Source of the DNA: Coix lacryma-jobi var. lacryma-jobi
Lineage: Eukaryota; Streptophyta; Magnoliopsida; Poales; Poaceae
Direction: 5' to 3'
NCBI GenBank assembly: GCA_009763385.1
Contig: CM019826.1
Coordinates: forward strand, 58,587,127-58,651,126
DNA: 64,000 nt
The translations under genes and the position numbers were made by a program. Below, piece by piece: positions 1-8,967 of this stretch. How positions within the stretch are numbered: the first letter of the stretch is position 1; each line of letters begins with the position of its first letter. A model generated the notes under the pieces. It searched no databases. It saw nothing but the letters and a program-made list of their open reading frames with translations, and was not told the DNA's origin.

Positions 1-2
1 AA

Positions 3-227
3 GTTGGTTCGGATGGGGCGCTTGTGATCCCGAAGGAGGAACCTTCGGAAGTTGAGACGAGGCATAGGTACATGTATAGGGCGAGGGTTTTGCCCGGGGA
101 GCTGCCAATTGTCCCTGCAGCTCCTTTGTTGTGGGGACCCCTGGTTCCAGTGGAGGGGGGGTTTGAGATGGAGGCCGGAGGTTTGGATGATTTGGAGTTA
201 ATTGAGGGGAGCGGTGGTCCCTTGTAA
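3..227 (+). CDS. C-terminal part of an extra ORF antisense to the Tat element
   Basis: An open frame enters from the left edge and stops at 225-227. The visible 74 or so residues are acidic and rich in Glu, Pro and Gly (…EVETRHRYMYRARVLPG…), and end in a Gly-Ser-rich tail. There is no ATG inside the window, so the start lies to the left. It runs on the plus strand, opposite to gag-pol, between the pol end and the unseen 3' LTR. Extra ORFs in this place, often antisense, are known from Tat-lineage elements such as Grande. I do not recognise a domain. It could be a chance frame, but it ends just where the sequence turns AT-rich and before the tandem arrays begin. Confidence 0.45.
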   Translation, partial: VGSDGALVIPKEEPSEVETRHRYMYRARVLPGELPIVPAAPLLWGPLVPVEGGFEMEAGGLDDLELIEGSGGPL

Positions 228-368
228 AGATTTTTTATTTTGGGATACGTTCGTTGTTGTAACGTTGTTTTGTGACGGTATGAGAAAAAACGTATGGCTT
301 GTGTGCCACATTTGCCGTGCTATTTCGATGTTTCTTGTGTAGTTTTAACAGCGGCGCCCTGGTTGATT

Positions 369-1075
369 CTTAGCGAGGCTTCGCGCGCTTGCTTGTGTGC
401 GCTTGTTTTGAAAGAAACAGCGACGCCCCCCTTTTTCTTTTAGCGAGGCTCGCGCACTTGCTCGTGTACGCTTGTTTTGAAAAAACAGTGACGCCCCCTT
501 TTTCTTTTAGCGAGGCTCGCGCACTTGCTCTCGTGAGCTTGTTTTGAAAAAAGCAGCGACGCCCCCTTTTTCTTTTAGCGAGGCTCGCGCACTTGCTCTC
601 GTGAGCTTGTTTTGAAAAAACAGCGACGCCCCCTTTTTCTTTTAGCGAGGCTCGCGCTCTTGCTCTCGTGAGCTTGTTTTGAAAAAACAGCGACGCCCCC
701 TTTTTCTTTTAGCGAGGCTCGCGCACTTGCTCTCGTGAGCTTGTTTTGAAAAAACAGCGACGCCCCCTTTTTCTTTTAGCGAGGCTCGCGCACTTGCTCT
801 CGTGAGCTTGTTTTGAAAAAACAGCGACGCCCCCTTTTTCTTTTAGCGAGGCTCGCGCACTTGCTCTCGTGAGCTTGTTTTGAAAAAAGCAGCGACGCCC
901 CCTTTTTCTTTTAGCGAGGCTCGCGCACTTGCTCTCGTGAGCTTGTTTTGAAAAAAACAGCGACGCCCCCTTTTTCTTTTAGCGAGGCTCGCGCTCTTGC
1001 TCTCGTGAGCTTGTTTTGAAAAAACAGCGACGCCCCCTTTTTCTTTTAGCGAGGCTCGCGCACTTGCCCGTTTAG
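369..1075. repeat. Tandem array 1, 67-bp unit, about 10 copies
   Basis: A unit of about 67 bp recurs about ten times. It contains AGCGAGGCTCGCGCACTTG, a CTCGTGAGCTTG segment, a TTTTGAAAAAAC run and CGACGCCCCC. Copies differ by a few bases and by the length of the A run. It lies in the 3' noncoding part of the Tat element. Confidence 0.93.
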
Positions 1076-1187
1076 GGCTTCGCGCATCACGTAACTTGGG
1101 CGCTGCGTTTTGCGAGGGTGCTGTTTTTCGAGCCCCTGGCGCGTTGTGCGAGAGTGCTCTGCTTTTTGGACCCGGCCGATGCCTAAA

Positions 1188-1597
1188 TTAGCCCGAGGCC
1201 TAGCTTGGAGGGCTCGGGCGGGACGGAAAGAGTGGGCCCGTCCGAGGCCTAGCTTGGAGGGCTCGGGCGGGACGGAAAAAGTGGGCCCGCCCGAGGCCTA
1301 GCTTGGAGGTCTCGGGCGGGACGGAAACGGTGGGTCCGCCCGAGGCCTAGCTTGGGGGGCTCGGGCGGGACGGAAAAAGTGGGCCCGCCCGAGGCCTAGC
1401 TGGGAGGGCTCGGGCGGGACGGAAAAGGTGGGCCCGCCCGAGGCCTAGCTTGGAGGGCTCGGGCGGGACGGAAAAAGTGGGCCCGCCCGAGGCCTAGCTT
1501 GGAGGTCTCGGGCGGGACGGAAACGGTGGGTCCGCCCAAGGCCTAGCTTGGGGGGCTCGGGCGGGACGGAAAAAGTGGGCCCGCCCGAGGCCTCGCT
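1188..1597. repeat. Tandem array 2, 49-bp GC-rich unit, about 8 copies
   Basis: The 49-bp unit contains CGAGGCCTAGCTTGGAGG, GCTCGGGCGGGACGG and GTGGGCCCG. Spacing between successive TAGCTTGG words is 49 bp (1201, 1250, 1299). The ORF running through it on the plus strand is an artefact of the repeat. Confidence 0.93.
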
Positions 1598-1632
1598 TGC
1601 TTGTGCGAGCATGCTTGGCGTTTTGGGCTTCG

Positions 1633-2196
1633 CACCTCCCCTTTTTAGGCGGAGGTAAGTTTGCTTCTTGCGAGCCCCTGTCGTTTGTGCCAGGGTGCTC
1701 GACTTTTTCGACCTCCCCTTGTCTTAGGCGGAGGTGGAAATTGCTTTTTGCGAGCCCCTGTCGTTTGTGCCAGGGTGCTCGACTTTCCTCCCCTTATCTT
1801 AGGCGGAGGTGGAATTGCTTTTGCGAGCCCCTGTCGTTTGTGCCAGGGTGCTCGACTTTTTCGACCTCCCCTTGTCTTAGGCGGAGGTGGAAATTGCTTT
1901 TTGCGAGCCCCTGTCGTTTGTGCCAGGGTGCTCGACTTTCCTCCCCTTATCTTAGGCGGAGGTGGAGTTGCTTTTGCGAGCCCCTGTCGTTTGTGCCAGG
2001 GTGCTCGACTTTTTCGACCTCCCCTTGTCTTAGGCGGAGGTGGAAATTGCTTTTTGCGAGCCCCTGTCGTTTGTGCCAGGGTGCTCGACTTTCCTCCCCT
2101 TATCTTAGGCGGAGGTGGAGTTGCTTTTGCGAGCCCCTGTCGTTTGTGCCAGGGTGCTCGACTTTTTCGACCTCCCCTTGTCTTAGGCGGAGGTGA
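1633..2196. repeat. Tandem array 3, 153-bp higher-order unit made of 80 + 73 bp subunits
   Basis: The word CGAGCCCCTG recurs at 1671, 1751, 1824, 1904, 1977, 2057 and 2130, so spacings alternate 80 and 73. The long subunit has CTTTTTCGACCTCCCC and the short one CTTTCCTCCCC. This is a two-part higher-order repeat of about 3.5 copies. The plus-strand frames of 199 and 213 codons across it are repeat artefacts. Bases 2197-2489, between this array and the pol stop, hold no gene. Confidence 0.93.
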
Positions 2197-2489
2197 AGTT
2201 TGCTTTGAAAAGAACAGGAACGTTTTTCAAAGCAATCTTAGCAGGTTTTCATCGAATGTAGCGCTCTTGAAAGAGATCCGCTTTTTCGATGCTTGGAAGT
2301 AGAAAGCTGGAGATTTTGCTTTTTTGGGGGTTCTAGCCTGTATTTATGCTTTGGATACTGCCTCGTTAAAAAACCTTACGCCCCTTCGTAAGGAAAAAGA
2401 GTGCAGCTCCTGTGTTTGTTAAGTACATGAGGGTGGATAAAATAGAAAGTGACAAAGATTACATAACGCGAGGGCTCGCTAAGGCTCCG

Positions 2490-3407
2490 CTATGGGTAGA
2501 ATTTGCGAAGGTCGTCGATGTTCCAGGTGTGCGGTAGGATGTTACCTTCGCTGTCGGAGAGGTGGAAAGAGCCTGGGCGATTGCATTCTGCGATCAGGAA
2601 CGGGCCTGTCCACTTGGGCTGGAACTTTCCGGCCATGCTGGCGTTTTGTTTGCGGATGAGGACGAGGTCACCCTTCTGCAGGTTCTTGATTCTGACCTTT
2701 TTATCTCTCCACTTCTTGGTCTCTTCCTGATACTTGCGAAGGTTGTGGACTGCAGTGCATCTTGTTTCTTCTAGCAAGTCTTTGTCAGTTAGCTTTGCTG
2801 GCTCGTCACTTGCGAGGGTTATTCTTGGTGAAACGTATTTTAGCTCCTCTGGTAGCACGGCTTCTTCGCCGAACAGAAGTTTGAAAGGTGTGAATTTGGT
2901 TGCTCTGCATTCGGAGGTATTGTGGGACCAGGTGACTGCAGTTAGCTCGTCTGCCCATTTGCCTTTGGGTCTGCCTTGCAATTTTTTGGATATGGATTGG
3001 AAGATTGTTGCGTTGGCTCTTTCGACTAGGCCGTTGGACTGCGGGTGTCGGACTGAGGCGAAGCATAGAATCGTTCCGATTTGTGCACAGAACTCTTTGA
3101 AAACCTCGCTGTCAAATTGGGTGCCGTTGTCGACGGTTAGATGCTGGGGGACTCCGAAGCGACAAACTATCTGTTGCCAAAAAAACCTTTTTACTGCGAG
3201 GGAAGTTATGGAGGACAGCGGTCTTGTTTCGGTCCATTTGGTGAAATATTCCACGGCTACCACAGCATAGCGAAGGTTCCCCGGAGCCGTCGGTAGTGGG
3301 CCCACGAGATCCATTGCCCACCTTTGTAGAGGCCAGGTTGGGCGTATGAGGGTTGTGGGAGCCCCTGGGGCGTTTTGGTTTTTTCTGTCAGTTGACAACC
3401 TTCGCAC
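2490..3407 (-). CDS. Integrase catalytic core and C-terminus of the Tat polyprotein (shifted frame)
   Basis: This frame holds the integrase core: MDLVGPLP, the second Asp in TVDNGTQF, and the Glu in the VERANA segment, followed by a C-terminal part ending PHTWNIDDLRKFYP. The product would join the retroelement cDNA to host DNA in the nucleus. It continues the polyprotein that starts at 8197 but lies in another frame. The shift falls near 3385-3395, next to a run of T in ggttttttctg, so a one-base indel in a homopolymer explains it. The zinc-binding HHCC half of integrase is on the other side of the break. The initiator Met shown at 3407 is incidental; the protein was made by read-through from gag. 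Confidence 0.9.
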   Translation of the reverse strand: MRRLSTDRKNQNAPGAPTTLIRPTWPLQRWAMDLVGPLPTAPGNLRYAVVAVEYFTKWTETRPLSSITSLAVKRFFWQQIVCRFGVPQHLTVDNGTQFDSEVFKEFCAQIGTILCFASVRHPQSNGLVERANATIFQSISKKLQGRPKGKWADELTAVTWSHNTSECRATKFTPFKLLFGEEAVLPEELKYVSPRITLASDEPAKLTDKDLLEETRCTAVHNLRKYQEETKKWRDKKVRIKNLQKGDLVLIRKQNASMAGKFQPKWTGPFLIAECNRPGSFHLSDSEGNILPHTWNIDDLRKFYP

Positions 3408-6400
3408 TTCTTGACGATGGTTTCAGCGTCTCTCAGCGCAGTTGGCCAGTAGAAACCTTGCCGGAAAGCCTTTCCTACTAGTGCCCTCGGGCCATTGTGT
3501 GAACCACATATACCTTCGTGGATGAGTTTGAGAATGTCGTTGCCTTCGGACTGTGACACGCACTTGAGCCAGGGTGAGGTTACCGACGCTTTGAACAAGG
3601 TGTTATCCACAATTTTGTACCCTCGCGCTCTTTGCTTTAGCCTGTTCTCTTCTTCTTTGGAGCTGGGTTCATGGAGTCCTTTGATGTAGGCCATGATAGG
3701 TGCTCTCCAATCCTCGCACTGAATTGTGTTGATCAGCTTGATGCTGATTTCGGAAGCTTCGAAGGCTGACCGAGTGGAAACCTCGTAGAAAACGTCCGGA
3801 GGGAGCTGTAGCTGCTGCGCGGCTGCTTTGGCTAAGCAATCTGCTTCGCTGTTTTCGGTCCTCGATATTGCTTTTACGGTTATGCCGAGGAAGAAAGATT
3901 CTAACCTTCGTACATATTGAAAATACTTTTGAAGCTCTGGATCTTTTGCTTTGTAGTTCTTTTCAATGTGCCCCGCAATGACTTGAGAGTCTGTGTTGAT
4001 GAGTGCCCTTCGGACTGATAACGATCGCAATCTTGAAAGTGCCAGGACCACGGCCTCATATTCAGCGGAGTTGTTTGTGCACTTGAAGTCCAGCCTTCGT
4101 GCGTATCTCAGCTTCGACCCGGAGGGCGAGATTAAGATGGCCGAGGCACCGGCTCCGGTTGCGCCCCAGGCCCCGTCGACGTAAACGATCCAGAACTGGT
4201 CCTGCTGCAGCTCACCGGGGCGAGGGTCGGGTGTCCATTCTGCTATGAAATCAGCCAGCACCTGCGATTTGATCGCTGTTCTGCCAACGAAGGTTACAGC
4301 ATAGCTATTAAGCTCCACTGCCCATTTTGCTATTCTCCCCACTGCTTCGCTGTTTTTGAAAATGTTCTCGAGGGGGTACGACGAGGGTACTTGGATCTCG
4401 TATGCCTGGAAATAGTGTTTGAGCTTTCTTGATGCCATGACGACTGCGTATGCTATTTTCTCAAGCTCCGAATAATTTCTCTTTGGGCCCTCGAGGGTTT
4501 CTGAAACGTAATAGATTGGGGCTTGTCTGGTCTTGTCGTTTTCGCGGAGCTCCTTGATGAGAATCGCGCTTGCAGCGTGAGGCGAGGCTGCGACGTAGAG
4601 TAACAATAAATCTCCCTTGCTTGGGCTGGTTAAGGCAGTCAAGCTGGTCAGATACTTTTTTAACTCCTCGAAGGCCTTTTGTTGGTGGGGGCCCCAATTG
4701 AATGGAGCGTTGCTTCTGAGTGTTTCGAAGAAGGGTAACCCTCGCTCTGCGGATCTTGAGATGAATCTGCTAAGTGCTGCCAACCGACCGGTCTGACGCT
4801 GAGTTGCTTTCTTGGTTGCCGGAGGTTCCATGTTCATGATGGCGTCAATCTTCTCAGGGTTAGCTTCGATTCCTTTTACTGAGACGATGCAGCCTAGCAA
4901 TTTACCCTCGCTTACCCCGAAAACACATTTTTCCGGGTTTAGTTTCAGTCCGGCGGACCGGAGGTTGCTGAACACCCTTGATAGGTCTGAAATGTGGTCT
5001 TGTTTCAGCTTGCTTTGAACAACTAGGTCGTCGACATAGGCAGAGACGGCGTGTTCGTCCTTGAAAACTTCAGAGGTCATGCGAGCGAAGGTTGAGCCTG
5101 CGTTTTTCAGCCCTTCTGCCATTCTTCGGAAGCAAAAGGTTCCCGAAGGTGTGATAAAACTTGTTTTGTCCTCATCTTCTTCATTCATCCAGATCTGGTG
5201 ATAGCCTGAGAAGCAATCAAGAAGGGATAGCATCTGGCAGCCTGCCGCTCTGTCAACGAGGGTGCTTATGTTTGGAAGAGGGAAGTCATCCTTCGGACAG
5301 GCTTTGTTCAAGCAGGTGAAGTCTACGCACATTCGCCATTTTTTGTTCTTCTTTTGAACTAGGACCACATTTGAGAGCCAACTTGGGTATTTGACCGGGC
5401 GAATGACGCCTGCGTCCAAAAGCCTTTTTACCTCAGCCTTCGCTGCCTCCTTTCTTTCTTCTGACATCTTGCGAAGCTTTTGCTTGATTGGCCGATAACC
5501 TGTTTTGATGTTCAGGCTATGCTCGATCATTGACCTGTTGACTCCTTTTAGGTCTTCCGCGGACCAAGCGAAGGTGTCTGAATTTTCCCTGAGGAAAGTA
5601 ACGAGGTTGCCTTCGGACTGAGGGTCTAGATTGGCTGATATGAGCACCTTTCTTTCTGTGTTGCCCTCGAATAGTTGAACTTGTTTTGTTTCCTCCTTTG
5701 GGGCTGCCTTCACTTTGTCTTTACAGACTTCACCCTCGTCGTTGATAGCGGGGGTTTGTGGTTTGGACAGATTGTGCACATTGCGTTGCCCTAGGGCTAC
5801 GTTTCCTTCCGCTGCTCTCGCAATATCCTGGTCCCCATATACTGCGACCACACCCTTCGGAGCGGGGAGCTTCATGCAGAGGTAGGCGGGGTGGATAACA
5901 GCGTTGAACGCGTTTTTTACCCCTCGGCCAAAGATGGCATTGTATGGGTAAAACATATCAACCACATCGAATGTGATGTGCTCAGTCCTGCAGTTGATTT
6001 GGTCGCCGAAGGTTACGGGCAGCGAAATTTTCCCGATGGCTCTCACTTGTTGGCCACCGAAACCGTATAGGGGGTTGTCGGCCGGTTGCAGAAGATTTCT
6101 GTCAAGCTTCATGCTGTCGAAGGTTGACGCGAACAAGATGTCAGCGGAGCTACCTGTATCGACCAGTATTTTGGTGACAGTCCACCCAGCGAGGTTGGTT
6201 TCGATCACCATGGCATCTGTGTGAGGGTAATCTCTTAACTTCATGTCGCTGGAATCGAAGGTTATGGGCATGTGAGACCACCGGCCGAATTTATGTGGTC
6301 CTTCGACGGCCACGTGGTGAACGCGTCTGGCATGTTCCTTCCTCTGCCGTTTGTTGCCATGGTCTTCATTTGAACCTCCGGTGATAGCTAGAATCACACC

Positions 6401-8197
6401 GAAGGTCGAAGTTGGATTGTTGATGGTTGTTTGGCTCGAGGCTTCGGCTTTTACGGGTTGTGGTGCTGGTAACGCGGGGATTGGCGGTGGTGGTGGCAGA
6501 GCGCTGGTGGCTTGGTGGGTTGTTGGAATTTGGCTTTGGGGGGTAGCTGGGTATGTGACTGTGTAAGGTGGGTTTTGGCGTTGTGGGGTGGTGGTTGGCT
6601 GATAATGGGTTTGGTTGTAGAGTGGGTGGTGGGTGTAGGGGGGTTGTTGCGAAGGTAGGCCGTAGTTTATGGGGGTATAGTGGTATGTTGGGTTTGGTTG
6701 GTGGAAGCTTGGTTTCCTTGTGTGGTTTATGGTTCGGGGGTCTGACGGAGCAGGTTTCCTGGATTCCTGGAATTCTTTTCCCTTGGCGAAGCATTCGCAT
6801 TGCTTTGTTGTGTGCCCTTTTCCCATTCCACAGAAGTGACAGTACATTTTGGCGGGATCTCGCTGCTGGTAGCGCTGGTTTAGCGGAGGTGGCAAAACCT
6901 GCGGGGCTTGGCTGCTCGGATGTTGAGCGTCCCGTGTTTGATGTTCATAGTTTGTTGCTTTGTTGATTGCACCGACGTTGCTTTGCTCTTGGCGAGGGTT
7001 GCTTTCTCTCGGTTGAGGCCTCGGCTGTGGCCTCTGCTGAGACCTCCGAGCGTCGGATTTCGCTCTGAAATCCATATCAGCTCTACAGTATCTTTCCATT
7101 GTTTCATGCAACTCTTCGATCGAGTTTGCCGGTTTTCTGGCAAATTTGGAGGAGCATGGTCCTGGTCGCAGGCCACTGACTGCAGCGAGGATGACAGCCT
7201 CGTCTGATATCCCAGGGGTCCTTGCTCTGATTTGAATGAACCTTCGCCAGTAATCTTGGAGCGGCTCGCGCTCCTCTTGCTTGCAATTGAATAGCTCGAT
7301 AGGGTTTAACGGGGCTGGAGTGATGCCCTTGAAGTTTGTACACAGCTTGTCTCTGAGGGAGGCCCAGGAGTCCACAGTTCCGGGGCGAAGGTTCCTGTAC
7401 CAAGTTTGTGCGATGTCTCGCAGAATGATGACAAAGGATTTTGCCATTGTTGATTCGTCACCGCCTGCTGCGGCAACTGCTGCTTCATAGCTCATGATGA
7501 ACTGGCGAGGGTCCGAAAGCCCATCATAGCGAGGTAGGTTTTGTGGATTATAGCATGGTGGCCAGGGCTGGGTTTGGAGTATTTGGGAGAGTGGTGACTT
7601 TGGATCGTATGGCATTTGGTGCTGTTGATGCCTTCGCTGAATGCGAAGGTTTTGCTCTCTCTCATCAGGGTAGAGTTGGCGGAGGTTTGGGTGTCTCACA
7701 GGATATGGCTCTGGGTGTGCTGGTGGTGGTGGGGGTGGTGGATGGTGACGAAGGTTGTCCTGATTTGGCTCCTCATTTCCCTCTCGCAACGGGGGTATCT
7801 CTTCATTGTCCCAGCCCTCAGCTTCGGCTTCTGCCGCGGCGAGGGATTCCTCCATGCGGCGAAGCTGCTCCCTGGCCTCGTCTGCCCTCTGTCTGATCGA
7901 GCGCAGTCGGTTATGCCTTTCAAGCTGTTCCAGGCGCCTCTTCTTCTCTTGCAACTCAGCCTCGAGCCTTTCGAGGGCCTCGAGGCCCATCTCTTCTTCT
8001 TCTCCTTCCCCTTCACCCGAAGTGTGCGGGTGCGGCTGTGTCGCCACTCGGGCCTGGGGGCCCAGGGATTGGGGTTCTGGGGTGACATTCTCTCCTCCCG
8101 AGGGCTGTGCGATTTCCTCAGCAGGCGGGACCACCGCTGCCGCCTCTCTAGCAACGCGCTGGTCCCTCGCCAAAAGTGCTCTCCTGTTTCCCGCCAT
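3257..8197 (-). CDS. Gag-protease-reverse transcriptase-RNase H-integrase N-part polyprotein (Tat type)
   Basis: I chose the ATG at 8197 (MAGNRRALLARDQ) because it lies 10 bases after the primer binding site; the frame is open further upstream but runs into the LTR. Order by residue: a Glu-rich coiled coil at about 90-160; a gag core near 300-400; a zinc knuckle CX2CX5HX4C at about 453 (6797-6841); protease with DTGSS at about 680; reverse transcriptase with YVDD at about 1054 (5027-5038); RNase H; a second RNase H-like domain with VDGAWG and DSQVIAGH; then the integrase HHCC zinc region ending KKCEGCQ. After that the frame runs out and the core continues in the frame at 2490-3407. Apart from that one break the frame is clean over 1,640 codons, so the copy is young or recently active. 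Pro-rich tracts follow the coiled coil and surround the zinc knuckle. Confidence 0.95.
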   Translation of the reverse strand: MAGNRRALLARDQRVAREAAAVVPPAEEIAQPSGGENVTPEPQSLGPQARVATQPHPHTSGEGEGEEEEMGLEALERLEAELQEKKRRLEQLERHNRLRSIRQRADEAREQLRRMEESLAAAEAEAEGWDNEEIPPLREGNEEPNQDNLRHHPPPPPPPAHPEPYPVRHPNLRQLYPDEREQNLRIQRRHQQHQMPYDPKSPLSQILQTQPWPPCYNPQNLPRYDGLSDPRQFIMSYEAAVAAAGGDESTMAKSFVIILRDIAQTWYRNLRPGTVDSWASLRDKLCTNFKGITPAPLNPIELFNCKQEEREPLQDYWRRFIQIRARTPGISDEAVILAAVSGLRPGPCSSKFARKPANSIEELHETMERYCRADMDFRAKSDARRSQQRPQPRPQPRESNPRQEQSNVGAINKATNYEHQTRDAQHPSSQAPQVLPPPLNQRYQQRDPAKMYCHFCGMGKGHTTKQCECFAKGKEFQESRKPAPSDPRTINHTRKPSFHQPNPTYHYTPINYGLPSQQPPYTHHPLYNQTHYQPTTTPQRQNPPYTVTYPATPQSQIPTTHQATSALPPPPPIPALPAPQPVKAEASSQTTINNPTSTFGVILAITGGSNEDHGNKRQRKEHARRVHHVAVEGPHKFGRWSHMPITFDSSDMKLRDYPHTDAMVIETNLAGWTVTKILVDTGSSADILFASTFDSMKLDRNLLQPADNPLYGFGGQQVRAIGKISLPVTFGDQINCRTEHITFDVVDMFYPYNAIFGRGVKNAFNAVIHPAYLCMKLPAPKGVVAVYGDQDIARAAEGNVALGQRNVHNLSKPQTPAINDEGEVCKDKVKAAPKEETKQVQLFEGNTERKVLISANLDPQSEGNLVTFLRENSDTFAWSAEDLKGVNRSMIEHSLNIKTGYRPIKQKLRKMSEERKEAAKAEVKRLLDAGVIRPVKYPSWLSNVVLVQKKNKKWRMCVDFTCLNKACPKDDFPLPNISTLVDRAAGCQMLSLLDCFSGYHQIWMNEEDEDKTSFITPSGTFCFRRMAEGLKNAGSTFARMTSEVFKDEHAVSAYVDDLVVQSKLKQDHISDLSRVFSNLRSAGLKLNPEKCVFGVSEGKLLGCIVSVKGIEANPEKIDAIMNMEPPATKKATQRQTGRLAALSRFISRSAERGLPFFETLRSNAPFNWGPHQQKAFEELKKYLTSLTALTSPSKGDLLLLYVAASPHAASAILIKELRENDKTRQAPIYYVSETLEGPKRNYSELEKIAYAVVMASRKLKHYFQAYEIQVPSSYPLENIFKNSEAVGRIAKWAVELNSYAVTFVGRTAIKSQVLADFIAEWTPDPRPGELQQDQFWIVYVDGAWGATGAGASAILISPSGSKLRYARRLDFKCTNNSAEYEAVVLALSRLRSLSVRRALINTDSQVIAGHIEKNYKAKDPELQKYFQYVRRLESFFLGITVKAISRTENSEADCLAKAAAQQLQLPPDVFYEVSTRSAFEASEISIKLINTIQCEDWRAPIMAYIKGLHEPSSKEEENRLKQRARGYKIVDNTLFKASVTSPWLKCVSQSEGNDILKLIHEGICGSHNGPRALVGKAFRQGFYWPTALRDAETIVKKCEGCQLTEKTKTPQGLPQPSYAQPGLYKGGQWISWAHYRRLRGTFAMLW

Positions 8198-8207
8198 CAG
8201 ACTTCGA

Positions 8208-8225
8208 TCCCCACGGTCGGCGCCA
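8208..8225 (-). other. Primer binding site of the Tat element
   Basis: On the plus strand these 18 bases end in GGCGCCA, as a tRNA 3' end does; the minus strand would pair with that tRNA. The pattern TGGCGCCG-CCGTGGGGA resembles the tRNA-Arg type site described for Tat/Ogre elements. It sits 3 bases inside the LTR end. Confidence 0.85.
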
Positions 8226-8228
8226 AAC

Positions 8229-8967
8229 TGTTGGGACGCACTTGCCCGACCTCCGCACTTGTGCAGGGGAAGGAGCGAAGGCGGCCAAGTGTCGGATGCA
8301 ATAGCGAAGGTTAGACGGAAGGAGAAAGTGCTCAAATTCTCTAAAAAAGGTCCCCCCTTACACTGTTCATCCCCTTGGTATTTATAGGGAATGCCAAGGG
8401 GCACGGGCCAAATTACAAAAGGGTACAGGAAAGATTCCTCGTCTCCGCGCAGGGAGGAAGGGCAAAAGCGTAAATACACAGCTGAAGCGGAAACCCTAAT
8501 CGGTCACACCCCAGCGCGCCGCCACCTGGCCCTTGTTCACCTTCGGGGAGTGGAGCGGCGGTCTTGACCTTCGGCCGCGCTCGCCCTTGGGCCCGCGCGC
8601 CTTCGCCATCCGCCGGACCTCCGGCTCTGCTTGCTTCCGGGGAGGGAGAGCGAAGGTTTGACCTCCGGCCGTGCTCGCCGGACCTTCGGCTTCGTTTGCC
8701 TCTGGGGCGACGCACACTTGCCGCTTGCCCGGACCTTCGCTCCAAGCGAAGGTGACGTCGTGGTTCAGCGAAGTTTCCTGCAGTGCGACCGTCGCCTTAG
8801 ACCTGCACGGAAGCACAACAAAGCGACGAGGGTTGGCCTCGCATCCGGGGTCAGGGTAACGGTCTTCAACAGAAGCGGGACCTCGCAAGCACACCAGGCG
8901 TTGCGCGAGGGCTAACTTTGAGCACCAGTTCGGGCGGTGCTTCTGCCGAGGGTCCCTTCCCCCAACA
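8229..8967 (-). repeat. 5' LTR of the Tat element (739 bp)
   Basis: The segment begins TGTTGGGACG and ends CCCCAACA, a TG…CA pair with a matched TGTTGGG/CCCAACA inverted end. It abuts the primer binding site at one side and copy A of the gene fragment at the other. It contains a TATA box (8379-8387), many CGAAGG/CCTTCG words, and a perfect 9-bp hairpin at 8733-8753. Confidence 0.9.
8379..8387 (-). promoter_or_regulatory. TATA box of the Tat LTR
   Basis: The minus strand reads CTATAAATA inside the LTR, about 150 bp before the LTR end at the primer binding site. Confidence 0.65.

Larger units (their letters stand above)
1..8967 (-). mobile_element. Ty3/gypsy LTR retrotransposon, Tat-type, 3' end beyond the window
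   Basis: The element reads on the minus strand. From right to left it has a 5' LTR (8229-8967), a primer binding site (8208-8225), one long gag-protease-RT-RNase H-integrase frame (8197 to 2490, with one frameshift), and about 2.4 kb of 3' noncoding DNA with three tandem arrays. The 3' LTR is not found and must lie left of base 1. The protein order with integrase last is that of Ty3/gypsy. The second RNase H-like domain after RT, the long variable 3' region and an extra antisense ORF point to the Tat lineage (Grande, Ogre, RIRE2 relatives), by family knowledge and not by a search. The first five bases after the LTR, agcca at 8968-8972, should recur at the other end as the target duplication. 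Confidence 0.88.

Noticed and set aside
369..1075. CRISPR-like array
   Set aside because: The units are continuous tandem repeats without unique spacers, and the DNA is from a plant.
1597..2302. Two overlapping plus-strand frames of 199 and 213 codons
   Set aside because: Both are translations of the 80/73-bp tandem repeat; overlapping long frames over a repeat whose units lack stops are artefacts.
6366..6800. Minus-strand Pro/Thr/Asn-rich frame of 144 codons
   Set aside because: It is an alternative frame of the Pro-rich gag linker whose real frame is the long polyprotein.
7543..8387. Plus-strand frames of 117, 232 and 193 codons
   Set aside because: They are antisense shadows of the gag coiled coil and LTR of the Tat element, with no domain and no start context.
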